DNA of 64,000 bases from Micromonospora halotolerans. GTDB taxonomy: Bacteria; Actinomycetota; Actinomycetes; Mycobacteriales; Micromonosporaceae. Position 1 is the stretch's first letter, and each line of letters starts with the position of its first letter. The notes beneath the pieces are model-generated. The model ran no database searches. It saw only the letters and a program-made list of their open reading frames with translations, and was not told where the DNA came from. A program made the position numbers and the translations under genes. The stretch spans positions 2,356,001-2,420,000 of the forward strand of contig NZ_CP134876.1 in NCBI RefSeq assembly GCF_032108445.1, written 5' to 3'. Positions 1 to 6,755 of this stretch are shown here, in pieces.

Positions 1-317
1 TGATGTTCTTCGCGCTGACGGCGCAGGAACATCGCGGACGTCTTCTGTCGCCGGAGCCTGCTGGTGGCCAGATTCCACGCGACCCGACGCACCCAGGCAT
101 AGGGGTCTTCGTATTTTCTGATCCTGGCCCACCTGGTGTAAGCGCGGCAGAACGCCTCCTGGACCAGGTCCTGTGCCTCTGCTCGGTCACCCAGGTACGC
201 GTAGAGCTGCGACCGGAGGACGTCGAACTTCGCCGCATAGAATTCGTCGAAATCGCGCTGGTCGTCTTTCCTCGACACTCGAGGTGCGGCCGCGGCTGCG
301 GTCATCACTGCGGTCAC
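1..317 (-). CDS. SigE-family RNA polymerase sigma factor, 3' part outside window
   Basis: The minus strand encodes 105 codons of a sigma-70 family protein that runs off the left edge. After an Ala-rich start it carries region 2: FDEFY, then AQDLVQEAF (the polymerase-core helix) and AYTRW..DPYAWVRRVAWNLA, typical of the short SigE/ECF factors of actinomycetes. Region 4 is outside the window. The start is GTG at 317-315, chosen because GGAGGAAGG lies just upstream; a second in-frame ATG follows four codons later. The gene points away from the integrase remnants on its right, so it is probably resident chromosome bordering the hotspot. Its promoter specificity and any anti-sigma partner cannot be seen. 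Confidence 0.85.
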   Translation of the reverse strand, partial: MTAVMTAAAAAPRVSRKDDQRDFDEFYAAKFDVLRSQLYAYLGDRAEAQDLVQEAFCRAYTRWARIRKYEDPYAWVRRVAWNLATSRLRRQKTSAMFLRRQREEH

Positions 318-486
318 GTTTCCTTCCTCCCGTGGTGCCACCCTCGTGGGCGGGCAGCACGAACACGTGCGGGCACTCCCGTCGGTTGCGTAAATCTTTT
401 CCGGTGTCGCCCTGGGGCTCGGGCGGCAGGATGGGCAACGACCGAAACCGACAGCGTGTCAAGCAATCCCCGCCGAGTGGGCGACC

Positions 487-713
487 CGGCTCGTCAGCCG
501 TCGGCGGTGGTCGAGGTTGTGGGTGCCACCTGGCGGCCAAAGTCGACGACAACCCCGGCGCGCTCTGGAAACACCCTCGCCGCCCAGAGCGGGGCGAGCA
601 CCCGCGACCTGATGGCGCGGATGGGACACGACTCGCCGCAGACGATGATCTACCAGCACGCAACAGCGGAGGCGGATGGGGCCATCGCCGAGACGCTGCG
701 GCACGCCGCATGA
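487..713 (+). pseudogene. tyrosine recombinase (integrase) C-terminal remnant 1
   Basis: This is a fragment of a phage-type integrase. Its last 47 residues match the end of the better-preserved integrase at 5.9-6.6 kb: LAAQSGASTRDLMARMGHDS and IYQHATAEAD, including the MGH motif and the catalytic Tyr of IYQH. Upstream DNA (about 487-553) matches the region coding VVEVV..LAAEVDDN, but roughly 130 bp that would hold the HxxR box is missing. The DNA after the stop (GGCACGCCGCATGATCCTTG and onward) matches that after the 6.6-kb integrase, so homology includes the non-coding flank. No tRNA copy follows it. It is interpreted as the oldest of three decayed integrases. Confidence 0.75.
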
Positions 714-810
714 TCCTTGGCCTTGGAACGTCGAAGGCCCTGGCCTACCCGGAGCCCGCCGCTGGCCCTTGCTGACCCCTGCGTCGGGGCACGGTTCGGG
801 CACGCCGACC

Positions 811-1206
811 TCAAGACTTCGTCTGCGGCTTGGCTGAAAGGCCCCATAGCTCAACGATGCGATCGTTCTCGATGGCGAACATCTCCAGCATTGTTGCCGC
901 CGAGCCATCGGCGAAGCCGACCATCTCGGTCCGAGTTGCCACGCGTTGGCCGTCCGCGACTAGGTCCTTGAGGGTTACCTTCAGGGCGGGATGCTGGTCC
1001 CACATACGCTGCCAGGCCCTTTGCACGCACTCCCAACCGCTGGCCTTCAACGGATGGCTGTAGAAGCTGCTGGCGAAGATGTCTTTGGCGGCCACCGCGT
1101 CCCGACGGTTGAAGGCTTCGTACATACGCTCTGCGATCTGGCGTCCTTGATCCACAAAGTGACTATGCCCCCACCCCACGACATCATCAGCCATCCCGAT
1201 GCTCAC
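811..1206 (-). CDS. SnoaL/NTF2-like fold protein
   Basis: This 131-residue protein has the features of small NTF2-like (SnoaL/DUF4440-type) proteins: an opening helix with AERMYEAFNRRDAVAAKDIFA, then HPLKASGWE, WDQHPALKVTLKDLVADG and the strand TEMVGFADGS, ending ENDRIVELWGL. This fold forms a conical barrel found in ketosteroid-isomerase-like enzymes, polyketide cyclases and many proteins of unknown role, so no reaction can be assigned. The GTG start at 1206 is preferred because GGTGG precedes it; an in-frame ATG at 1224 is an alternative. It stands alone between integrase remnants 1 and 2 and may be cargo of a lost element. Confidence 0.75.
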   Translation of the reverse strand: MSIGMADDVVGWGHSHFVDQGRQIAERMYEAFNRRDAVAAKDIFASSFYSHPLKASGWECVQRAWQRMWDQHPALKVTLKDLVADGQRVATRTEMVGFADGSAATMLEMFAIENDRIVELWGLSAKPQTKS

Positions 1207-1444
1207 TGATCCACCCTGGTCCATGCCGGCTGCTGTCAGGCTGTCGGTGCAAGGCCCGGTTGCCGCCGAGTCACTGCTACTGATGCTTGCCCTCCGAGGG
1301 CCAATAGGAGTGAGGCAGGGCTCGGCGGCCCGGCGTTGAGACTGGCGATAGGGCCATGCGCTTCGAGCGCCGTGCAGTGAGCGACCAGCACCAACGCTGC
1401 TACCGGGAACCCAACCCCTCGGGACGAGTGGAAGCAGGATTGTC

Positions 1445-1497
1445 GTGAACAGCGGGTCAGTGGCGGGGATCGACTGGGCGTCGCAGGTGCATGACCA
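1445..1497 (+). pseudogene. IS110-like transposase N-terminal scrap
   Basis: A short reading frame beginning at GTG 1445 contains VAGIDWASQVHDHT, which resembles the conserved first strand (GIDWAS..H, with the catalytic Asp of the DEDD domain) of IS110-family transposases. The similarity ends after about 17 residues and a stop follows near 1550. It is too short to be certain. Confidence 0.4.
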
Positions 1498-1571
1498 CAC
1501 AGCCTTCCAGCCCGACCTGCACCGCACCCGCCAACACCGTCTCGGGTTGACATAGGGCACTCCTATTGAGG

Positions 1572-1650
1572 TCAAGGGGTGAGGGCGGCGAAGTCGGCGC
1601 GTAGGGCGGTGTAGACGTCGCGGACGATGTAGCGCTTCAGGCAGCGGCGG
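1572..1650 (-). pseudogene. possible IS110/IS1111-type transposase C-terminal scrap
   Basis: The minus strand ends a frame with RCLKRYIVRDVYTALRAD, resembling the basic tail (A.R.LKR.ia...Y) of IS110-type transposases. It lies opposite in orientation to the N-terminal-like scrap at 1445, so the two do not come from one undisturbed copy. This is a weak call based on a short motif. Confidence 0.35.
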
Positions 1651-1814
1651 CCCGCCACGTCAAGCGGACCTTGACGGCTCGTACGGACGCTGGCGGGTCG
1701 GCGGTGGTCTGCTCGGCTAGCCCGGGTCAATGGCAGGCGGGATGGCCTACCGCAACCACCCATGGGCCGTAACCCGCCAACGGGCCGCCGGCGCGCGCCC
1801 AGGCGGCTGCGCGC

Positions 1815-1840
1815 GCGGCCCGCTTGTCGGGCCGCCTTGA
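1815..1840. repeat. copy 1 of a 26-bp hairpin-forming repeat
   Basis: GCGGCCCGC and GGGCCGC arms around a short TTGTC loop, followed by CTTGA. It matches 24 of 26 bases at 3265-3290. Here it directly precedes integrase remnant 2. Confidence 0.6.
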
Positions 1841-1845
1841 CCCGG

Positions 1846-1944
1846 GCGGCGATGACCTACCAGCACACCGCCCGTGAGCGCGACGAGCACATCGCCGACG
1901 CGCTCAGCTCACAGATCAAGCAGAGCAGGGGATCGGGTACGTAG
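1846..1944 (+). pseudogene. tyrosine recombinase C-terminal remnant 2
   Basis: Only the last 33 codons of an integrase remain: AAMTYQHTARERDEHIADAL and a short tail ending at TAG 1942-1944. The Tyr of TYQH corresponds to the catalytic nucleophile. This ending is of a different subtype (TARERDE) from the other two remnants here (ATAEADG, ATTEADR), so it comes from another element. Its stop is followed within 40 bp by a hairpin and then by the partial tRNA-Gly copy, the same order (integrase, hairpin, tRNA 3' end) as at the intact tRNA at 6.7 kb. Confidence 0.7.
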
Positions 1945-1980
1945 CGGGCGCGGCCAGCGCAAGAAGTGGTAGCAACGACC

Positions 1981-2019
1981 GAGGCCCCAGCCAGGAAACC
2001 TGTCCTGAGCTGGGGCCTC
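1981..2019. terminator. hairpin beside the partial tRNA-Gly copy
   Basis: A perfect 11-bp inverted repeat, GAGGCCCCAGC (1981-1991) and GCTGGGGCCTC (2009-2019), has a 17-nt loop. It sits 4 bp from the 44-bp tRNA-Gly copy, as the hairpin at 6668-6707 does at the intact gene, but with a different arm sequence. There is no U-tract, which is usual for actinobacterial terminators. Confidence 0.65.
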
Positions 2020-2023
2020 ACGG

Positions 2024-2067
2024 TGGAGCGGGTGACGGGAATCGAACCCGCACTGTCAGCTTGGGAA
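2024..2067. repeat. attachment-site copy (partial tRNA-Gly)
   Basis: This 44-bp stretch is identical to 6712-6755, from the CCA end through the T arm to the anticodon loop of tRNA-Gly. After base 2067 the sequence departs from the tRNA, so this copy cannot make a tRNA. It marks the left boundary of the integrated segment or the junction with an older element to the left. Confidence 0.85.
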
Positions 2068-2152
2068 TTGTCGATCTCGGGTAGGCCACGGGCTTGGCGG
2101 CCTGGTCTCGGCAGTCTCGCGCGGCCTCGGCAGGCCCCTGTTGTCCTCGCCC

Positions 2153-2174
2153 AGTGGCACGCTAATGGCACGCC
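2153..2174. repeat. tandem 11-bp repeats, candidate integrase arm sites (left)
   Basis: AGTGGCACGCT followed directly by AATGGCACGCC. The same doublet occurs, perfectly repeated, at 6621-6642 inside the other end. Each pair lies 70-90 bp inside its att copy and in the same orientation, as expected of arm-type binding sites of tyrosine recombinases. The role is inferred from position. Confidence 0.5.
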
Positions 2175-2293
2175 GGGTGCTCGCCGCGACCGTCTGCCTG
2201 TACAGCCACCTTCTGATCCGTACCTTCGGCCGGTGCGATACCCAGCCGGCAGAGCAGTGGATGGATGGCGTTGGGGCTTGTATCGTCCCCGCC

Positions 2294-2977
2294 GTGACAC
2301 GCTCCGATTGGTCGGATGTACGCGAGCAGCTTGACCGGCTCGCGGCTGCCCCCGGTGTCGATGCGGTGTTCGGTTCCGAGAGCCATGGTTGGAAGCTTGA
2401 GCCGCCGCTGAGCGCTGACGACCTGGCCGAGGCAGAGGCACAGTGGCGCGTGCGACTGCCCAACGAGTACCGCTCCTTCTTGCTGGAGGTGGGGCGAGGT
2501 GGCGTAGGGCCGGCGTAGGGCCCTCTTTCCTATGCGCCGCCGTGAACGGACGCTGGCAGTGGGAGGGTGACGGCGCTGATCTCACCGTCCTGGACACGCT
2601 AGGATCAGCCCTTTGCTCACGTCGAGGCATTCAATCCGGCCGATGCTCTGCCGCCTCGTCCCGGAGAGGCGGATTACGACTCGGAGGAAGAGTTCAACGA
2701 GGCTGAGGACGCGTACTGGGAGCAGCACGACGAACTTGTCTTCCAGCCGGAGCATTCGACCGGGCTGCTGTACTTGTGTCACCTCGGCTGCGCGTACCGG
2801 GAGGCTCTGGTAGTCAGCGGCACGGCTCGGGGCCAAATGTGGGCTGACGACACAGCTGGCATGGGCGGATTCCGGCCGCTCCTCGACGACAACGGAGCGC
2901 CGCTCGGATTCGCCCGCTGGTATCGCCGTTGGCTGGACGAGGCAGCGGGCGAGGTGTCAGATCGCCTCAACGCCTAG
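2294..2977 (+). pseudogene. SMI1/KNR4 (SUKH) family protein, disrupted
   Basis: The first 74 codons read as a SUKH-fold N-terminus: LEPPLSADDLAEAEAQWRV, then LPNEYRSFLLEVGRGGVGPA, where family members continue with YGLFPL. Here the Tyr codon is TAG (2516-2518). Downstream, a +1 frame carries GRWQWEGDGADLTVLD, and from about 2602 the original frame returns with QPFAHVEAFNPAD through HSTGLLYLCHLGCAYREALVV to GFARWYRRWLDEA and TAG 2975-2977. One stop and two compensating frameshifts inactivate it. SUKH proteins are often immunity proteins of polymorphic toxin systems; no toxin gene is visible nearby. The GTG start at 2294 lacks a clear ribosome-binding site. Confidence 0.75.
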
Positions 2978-3026
2978 GGTTGGTGCTGTTGAGCGGATCT
3001 CCTCGTCGGGCAGTCGCCAGACCGGC

Positions 3027-3098
3027 CAGGCTCCCCGGACGGGGACAAGGTGGAGCGCCTCACCAGCCGAACGACCTTGGCCCCGTCCGGGGAGCCTG
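3027..3098. terminator. 25-bp near-perfect inverted repeat
   Basis: Arms at 3027-3051 and 3074-3098 are complementary over 25 bp with one mismatch (CAGGCTCCCCGGACGGGG inside the left arm) around a 22-nt loop. It lies 50 bp after the broken SUKH gene. It could terminate transcription in both directions. The rest of 2978-3316 holds only short GC-rich hairpins and no supported gene. Confidence 0.6.
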
Positions 3099-3264
3099 GT
3101 AGCCCTTGTGGTGCCCGGCGAGGGGATCCGCGGCTGATCTCTGAGGAGGGCCGGGGTTCGGGGCGGAGCCCCGAGGTCTCCTAGCTCCTAGTCGTCCCCA
3201 AGCGTGGCCGGCCGGCCCGGCCGATGCCGGCCGGAGGTCGCGAGCAGGCCGGGGCCGGGCCGGC

Positions 3265-3290
3265 GCGGCCCGCTTTGCGGGCCGCCTTGA
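3265..3290. repeat. copy 2 of the 26-bp hairpin-forming repeat
   Basis: GCGGCCCGC, TTT and GCGGGCCGC followed by CTTGA; 24 of 26 bases match 1815-1840. Read on the minus strand it encodes IKAARKAGRAG in a 45-codon frame (start near 3319) that otherwise looks random, so a coding role is not supported. Confidence 0.55.
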
Positions 3291-3316
3291 TCTGATAGAG
3301 CGCAATTCGGCAACCC

Positions 3317-3333
3317 ATCGTGCTCTTAAGGTG
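3317..3333. repeat. 17-bp direct repeat, left (target duplication candidate)
   Basis: ATCGTGCTCTTAAGGTG is identical to 4353-4369 and directly abuts the outer inverted end of the 1-kb cassette, as a target-site duplication would. Confidence 0.7.
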
Positions 3334-4352
3334 TCGTGTCCCGGCTGATGCTTTACACCGGCGTCCCACCAGATGCTTTACGTGATCGGATTTCGGCGCG
3401 GGTGCGGTGAGGGATGCAGTCTCCTCCGGAGGGGTTGCCAGGGCCGAGCGACTGTCACTGCTTCTTCCATCGAGCGGCCAACTGGTCGTGCTGCGCGACG
3501 AGTTCGTCGCGGGTTGCTCCTCCGCCGTAGACCGAACTCCACAGCAGGTCGCGGAAGCGCAGGTAGTCGTGGTCCTCCGCAGTCGCCTTCTCGTCATCGT
3601 CAAGCGGCCAGCCTCTGCTCGCCATGTACTTCTCGCGCGCAGCCCTGATGTCGGCCATACGAATCACTCGTTGGTAGTCGTCGAACGCCGGGTCATCGGG
3701 GTTGATGACGGGCAGGATCTCAGCGCCTGATGGGAAACCCAGAGCCGCGGACAAAGCCAATACGGCATCCTCCATCACCGGCAGGTTGTCCTGATCGCTG
3801 CCAATGATGGCTGTGATGGCCTCTATCGAAGGCGTCCGGCCTGCTTCGACCGCCCAGGTACGCAACGCATGCACCGCGAGGTCCGGGTCGACCCGCCTGG
3901 GCCTACCCTCCACGTGCTGGTAGCCGCACGGCTCATCGTTGTTGGGCAGGTGCAGCGAGAAGCTGCGTCCCGCCGGAGTCCGGCCCTCCAGATGGGCGCA
4001 GGAGCTGTTGGAAACGTATGCCGCAACAGCTGGCGCCGCCGTGGCCGCCATGAGGTCGTCCACCCCCGCGGACAGCCGCAACTGCTCGGTGGCGAAGGGC
4101 CTGACGCCCACTCGCTGCCAGCCCTGGCCCAGGTCGTAGAGCCCAACCTTGTTGCCCCATGGGTTTGGCGTGGCGAAGTGAGAGCCGAACGCCTCCCGCA
4201 CCCGCGGCTGCATCGGAAGCGTGGCGGTAGTCGGCCTTGCCAACAGCAGCGTCCCGAACCAACCCATGGGGCCGAACTCTACGGGGGTAACGAGATCTAG
4301 GCGTCAAGCATGTCCTGGGACGGATTCGTCAAGCATCAGGTGGGACTCGACA
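3334..4352. mobile_element. transposase-less cassette with nested IS481-like inverted ends
   Basis: The left side carries two end-like motifs, at 3334-3356 and 3360-3381 (each with GATGCTTTAC); the right side carries their inverted counterparts at 4303-4322 and 4328-4352 (GTCAAGCAT..GGGAC). The outer ends agree at about 19 of 23 positions. Ends of the form GT(A/C)AAGCATC..GGGAC resemble those of IS481-family insertion sequences, from memory. The 17-bp duplication outside the ends supports a transposition event. The interior holds only the minus-strand gene 3455-4267 and no transposase, so movement would need a transposase in trans. Confidence 0.65.
3455..4267 (-). CDS. protein of unknown function carried by the cassette
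   Basis: This 270-residue soluble protein starts at ATG 4267 and has no signal peptide or membrane segment. Visible features are GNKVGLYDLGQGWQRVGVRP near residue 45, a Cys-containing stretch SNSSCAHLEG, a central LHALRTW/IEAITAIIG region and an acidic, Arg-rich C-terminal third (FDDYQRVIRMADIRAAREKY, WPLDDDEKATAEDHDYLRF). I do not recognise the family. Its codon use looks slightly less GC-biased than the chromosomal core. It is the only gene inside the inverted ends, close to a SUKH-like immunity relic, so a role in toxin immunity or phage defence is possible but unsupported. Confidence 0.6.
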   Translation of the reverse strand: MGWFGTLLLARPTTATLPMQPRVREAFGSHFATPNPWGNKVGLYDLGQGWQRVGVRPFATEQLRLSAGVDDLMAATAAPAVAAYVSNSSCAHLEGRTPAGRSFSLHLPNNDEPCGYQHVEGRPRRVDPDLAVHALRTWAVEAGRTPSIEAITAIIGSDQDNLPVMEDAVLALSAALGFPSGAEILPVINPDDPAFDDYQRVIRMADIRAAREKYMASRGWPLDDDEKATAEDHDYLRFRDLLWSSVYGGGATRDELVAQHDQLAARWKKQ

Positions 4353-4369
4353 ATCGTGCTCTTAAGGTG
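4353..4369. repeat. 17-bp direct repeat, right
   Basis: Identical to 3317-3333. It is followed by a further copy of GTGCTCTTAAGGT overlapping its end (to 4379), suggesting slippage or a second event. It ends right at the stop codon of the next minus-strand gene. Confidence 0.7.
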
Positions 4370-4378
4370 CTCTTAAGG

Positions 4379-5338
4379 TCAGAGCTTCCCGATCGGCTGC
4401 TGCGGCACTTTCAGGGCGGCGCCCGGCTGCGGGGTCACCAACTGGGTGGCCACACTGGCGCAAACCTTGGCACCGAACTCGAGGCCGCTCTTGGCCGGGT
4501 AGCGCATCATCACCGCCAGACTCCACTTGTCGCTGAGGGCCAGGCAGTTGACGTGCCAGTTGCCGTCGTAGGCGAGTTTGGTCCAGCCGTTCTTAATACT
4601 TACCGGGCCCTGGCTGGTGATCGATTCGGGCAGACCGTCGATGATGCCCCAGTGGCCGCCGCCCGAGCGCTCCTGCTGGTCCTCAACACTGCCGCGCACC
4701 TTGGCCATCTCGTCAACCACGAACTTGGTCCATTTCTTTCCGGCTGCCTTGCCGTCCCCGACGCAGTCACCGAGTCGAACCGCGTCTCGTGGGGACATCC
4801 GAGTAAAGCTCCACCAGCCGATGTAACCCGCGACGTTGCCTGGCTTGGTGTCGGTGAGCCCACAGATATCGGCCATCCGTTTGATCGATTCCGCGGAGCC
4901 GTCTGCCTTGTAGAGCGCGTTGGCCGCGTCGTCGTTGCTGTCTCGGATTGCTGTGTCGATCTGCTTCTTCCGGTCGGCGTTCAGCGGCTTGTCACCGAGA
5001 CGCCGCAGATAGTCAGACGCAAACCAGACCTTAATCATCGACTCGGTGGAGTTCGTCGACGTCATGTTCTTGGCGCCGCTGATTTCGCCGGTCTTCCGAT
5101 CCATCAACGCCCACGAGAAGAATTCGCCCGTGAAATTCACCGACACCGGGCCGGCAGCCAGGGTCGGCGGGGGCGGCGTGCTCGGGGCAGGGGCGGGAAC
5201 TTTCTCGCCGTCGCCGACAACGCCGATGCGGGCGAGCGCGTCCCCGCCAGTGAAGCGAGCGTACGCAGCGGGCACCAACATGACGCTGCCCAGGAGAACC
5301 GCCACGATGGCGAGGAGCATGGTGACGCGTTGTCGCAT
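4379..5338 (-). CDS. secreted beta-lactamase-fold serine hydrolase
   Basis: This 319-residue protein has a Sec-type signal or anchor (MRQRVTMLLAIVAVLLGSVM to about residue 27) and a Pro-rich linker (48-58). A serine-hydrolase domain of the class A beta-lactamase/transpeptidase fold follows. The SxxK motif is S100-M-I-K103, the SxN-like motif S134-N-D, and a K249-N-G stands where K(T/S)G is expected. The context (STNSTESMIK, SNDDAANALY, DGLPESIT) matches actinobacterial proteins annotated as serine hydrolases of unknown substrate; it need not be an antibiotic resistance enzyme. Start ATG 5338. Its stop abuts the cassette's right direct repeat, so that insertion landed just after the gene. The 300 bp upstream (5339-5636) holds no other gene. 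Confidence 0.75.
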   Translation of the reverse strand: MRQRVTMLLAIVAVLLGSVMLVPAAYARFTGGDALARIGVVGDGEKVPAPAPSTPPPPTLAAGPVSVNFTGEFFSWALMDRKTGEISGAKNMTSTNSTESMIKVWFASDYLRRLGDKPLNADRKKQIDTAIRDSNDDAANALYKADGSAESIKRMADICGLTDTKPGNVAGYIGWWSFTRMSPRDAVRLGDCVGDGKAAGKKWTKFVVDEMAKVRGSVEDQQERSGGGHWGIIDGLPESITSQGPVSIKNGWTKLAYDGNWHVNCLALSDKWSLAVMMRYPAKSGLEFGAKVCASVATQLVTPQPGAALKVPQQPIGKL

Positions 5339-5636
5339 GAGTGGGCGACTTCCAAATGTCTGGCCGGGGGCCGGCTCTACCGGAGGGCGAAAGCAAGACT
5401 AGGCCCTGATCTTCGCGAAGGGGAACCCGTCGGAACCGGAGAGGGTGCTAAACAGGGTTAGGCGCCGGATGGCGGGTAAGAAACGCAGGTCGCGCTGACC
5501 GTTCACCCTCCTTTGACCGGGGACCGGGCGGACCAGGCCCTACCGGACTTAGGACCTGGCCCCGTCCCGGCCCGACGGCTCGGGCTTCAACACGGCCGAT
5601 TACTTGCGCCGGGCCCAGCGTGTTGATCTGCGGGCG

Positions 5637-5860
5637 TCAGTCGGCCACAAGCCCAGGGCGCCAGTTCGGCGTGGCACCGGCGAGGTCGAGTTGCTGGAAC
5701 AGGCCCTTGGTGCCCTTTTCATCGACCGTCACATGGTGTGCATCGATCGTGACTGTCAGCCCGTGCACGTCGTACACGATCAGTGACTCGTCGAGCCAGT
5801 CCGGATCACCGCCGGGGGTGAAGTATGCCTGGTGCCCGTCGACGGTGGTGTTTGGCTGCG
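5637..5860 (-). pseudogene. C-terminal fragment of an unknown gene
   Basis: A 74-codon frame ends at TGA 5637-5639. It reads TTVDGHQAYFTPGGDPDWLD, then SLIVYDVHGLTVTIDAHHVT and ends ATPNWRPGLVAD. This alternating strand pattern resembles the C-terminal domain of actinobacterial membrane or anti-sigma-like proteins that sit beside ECF sigma genes, but the family is not certain. The upstream part is gone: from about 5870 the opposite strand is integrase sequence, so the gene was cut at an element junction. Confidence 0.5.
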
Positions 5861-5879
5861 GCGGTTGATTGATGACCGG

Positions 5880-6622
5880 CGACGCGGCTGGGCCCGAGTG
5901 TTGCTCACCGATCTGCTACCGGAGCGGCCGGTGCTCACACTCGCCCAGGTCTTCAGGCTGGCCGGGATCGTGCCGCCCCGGTACCGCGCCCTGGTCCTGG
6001 TCACCACCTTCGACTGCCTGCGCTGGGGTGAGGTCGCCGCGCTGCAACGGCAGGACATCGACACCGCAGCCGGCACCATCCGGGTACGGCAGGCGTACAC
6101 CGAACTGCGCGGGGTCGGCTTGGTGCTCGGTCCGCCGAAGTCCCGGGCCGGCCGCCGCAGGGTCAGTCTGCCGCCGGCTGTCGTCGAGGTGGTCCGCGAC
6201 CACCTGGCCGCCGAGGTCGACGACAACCGGATGCGTTCGTGTTCACGACGGAGAGCGGGCGCCCGATCTGACGCGGCAACCTGAACAAACTCATCAGCTG
6301 GAAGGCCAACGTTGCGCGGATCGGGCAGCCGGACCTGCACTTCCACGACCTGCGGCACACGGGCAACCCGCTGGCGGCCCGTACCGGGGCGAGCACCCGG
6401 GACCTGATGGCCCGGATGGGACACGACTCAACGCAGGCCGCACTGATCTACCAGCACGCTACGACGGAAGCCGATCGGGCCATTGCCCGGGCGCTGCACG
6501 ATGCGGTGCGCGCGGACCAGAAGAAGGCCAAGAAGACGACTGGCGGCGGCAAGGAGAAGGGCGGCAAGAAGGGCAAGAAGCGGTCGGCCGACCGGGACGA
6601 AGCCAGCGGCGATCAGGGCTAA
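5880..6622 (+). pseudogene. tyrosine recombinase (integrase) remnant 3
   Basis: This is the catalytic half of an actinomycete integrase lacking its N-terminal SAM-like DNA-binding domain. Motifs in order: RPVLTLAQVFRLAGIVPPRY, LRWGEVAALQ with the first catalytic Arg, PPKSRAGRRRVSL with the beta-hairpin Lys, then after a frameshift near 6230 and a TGA at 6268-6270, HFHDLRHTGN (HxxR), LMARMGHDS and the nucleophile Tyr of LIYQHAT. A Lys-rich tail ends at 6622. With a missing N-terminus, one frameshift and one stop it is inactive. It points at the adjacent attachment site in tRNA-Gly, the normal place for the integrase of such an element. Confidence 0.85.
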
Positions 6623-6642
6623 TGGCACGCCAATGGCACGCC
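6621..6642. repeat. tandem 11-bp repeats, candidate integrase arm sites (right)
   Basis: AATGGCACGCC occurs twice back to back (6621-6631, 6632-6642), matching the doublet at 2153-2174. It overlaps the end of the integrase reading frame and lies 70 bp from the att core. Confidence 0.5.
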
Positions 6643-6667
6643 GCATGATCCTTGACCTTGGAGCATC

Positions 6668-6707
6668 GAAGGCCCTGACCGGGACTGTCATCCTGGCCAG
6701 GGCCTTC
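6668..6707 (-). terminator. tRNA-Gly terminator hairpin
   Basis: GAAGGCCCTG (6668-6677) and CAGGGCCTTC (6698-6707) form a 10-bp perfect stem with a 20-nt loop, just past the tRNA 3' end on its strand. A degenerate copy of the left arm is found near 735-745 after integrase remnant 1. Confidence 0.65.
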
Positions 6708-6711
6708 ACGC

Positions 6712-6755
6712 TGGAGCGGGTGACGGGAATCGAACCCGCACTGTCAGCTTGGGAA
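6712..6755. repeat. attachment-site copy within the intact tRNA-Gly
   Basis: 44 bp identical to 2024-2067. It spans the encoded CCA, acceptor 3' strand, T arm, variable region and anticodon 3' side, the usual crossover target for tRNA-integrating elements. Confidence 0.85.

Larger units (their letters stand above)
2024..6755. mobile_element. decayed integrative element in tRNA-Gly(CCC)
   Basis: The segment is bounded by a 44-bp perfect direct repeat of the tRNA-Gly 3' half (2024-2067 and 6712-6755). The right copy completes a functional tRNA and an integrase remnant lies 90 bp inside it, the standard layout of tRNA-targeting actinomycete elements. Inside are a broken SUKH gene, a small transposon-like cassette, a secreted serine-hydrolase-fold gene, a gene fragment and the integrase remnant. 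No replication, transfer or excisionase gene is visible. With a frameshift and stop in its integrase it cannot mobilise by itself. Confidence 0.75.

Noticed and set aside
4379..5338. Calling the serine hydrolase an antibiotic-resistance beta-lactamase
   Set aside because: The SxxK motif is present, but KNG replaces K(T/S)G and the usual Glu166-type motif is not evident; related actinomycete proteins have no shown lactamase role.
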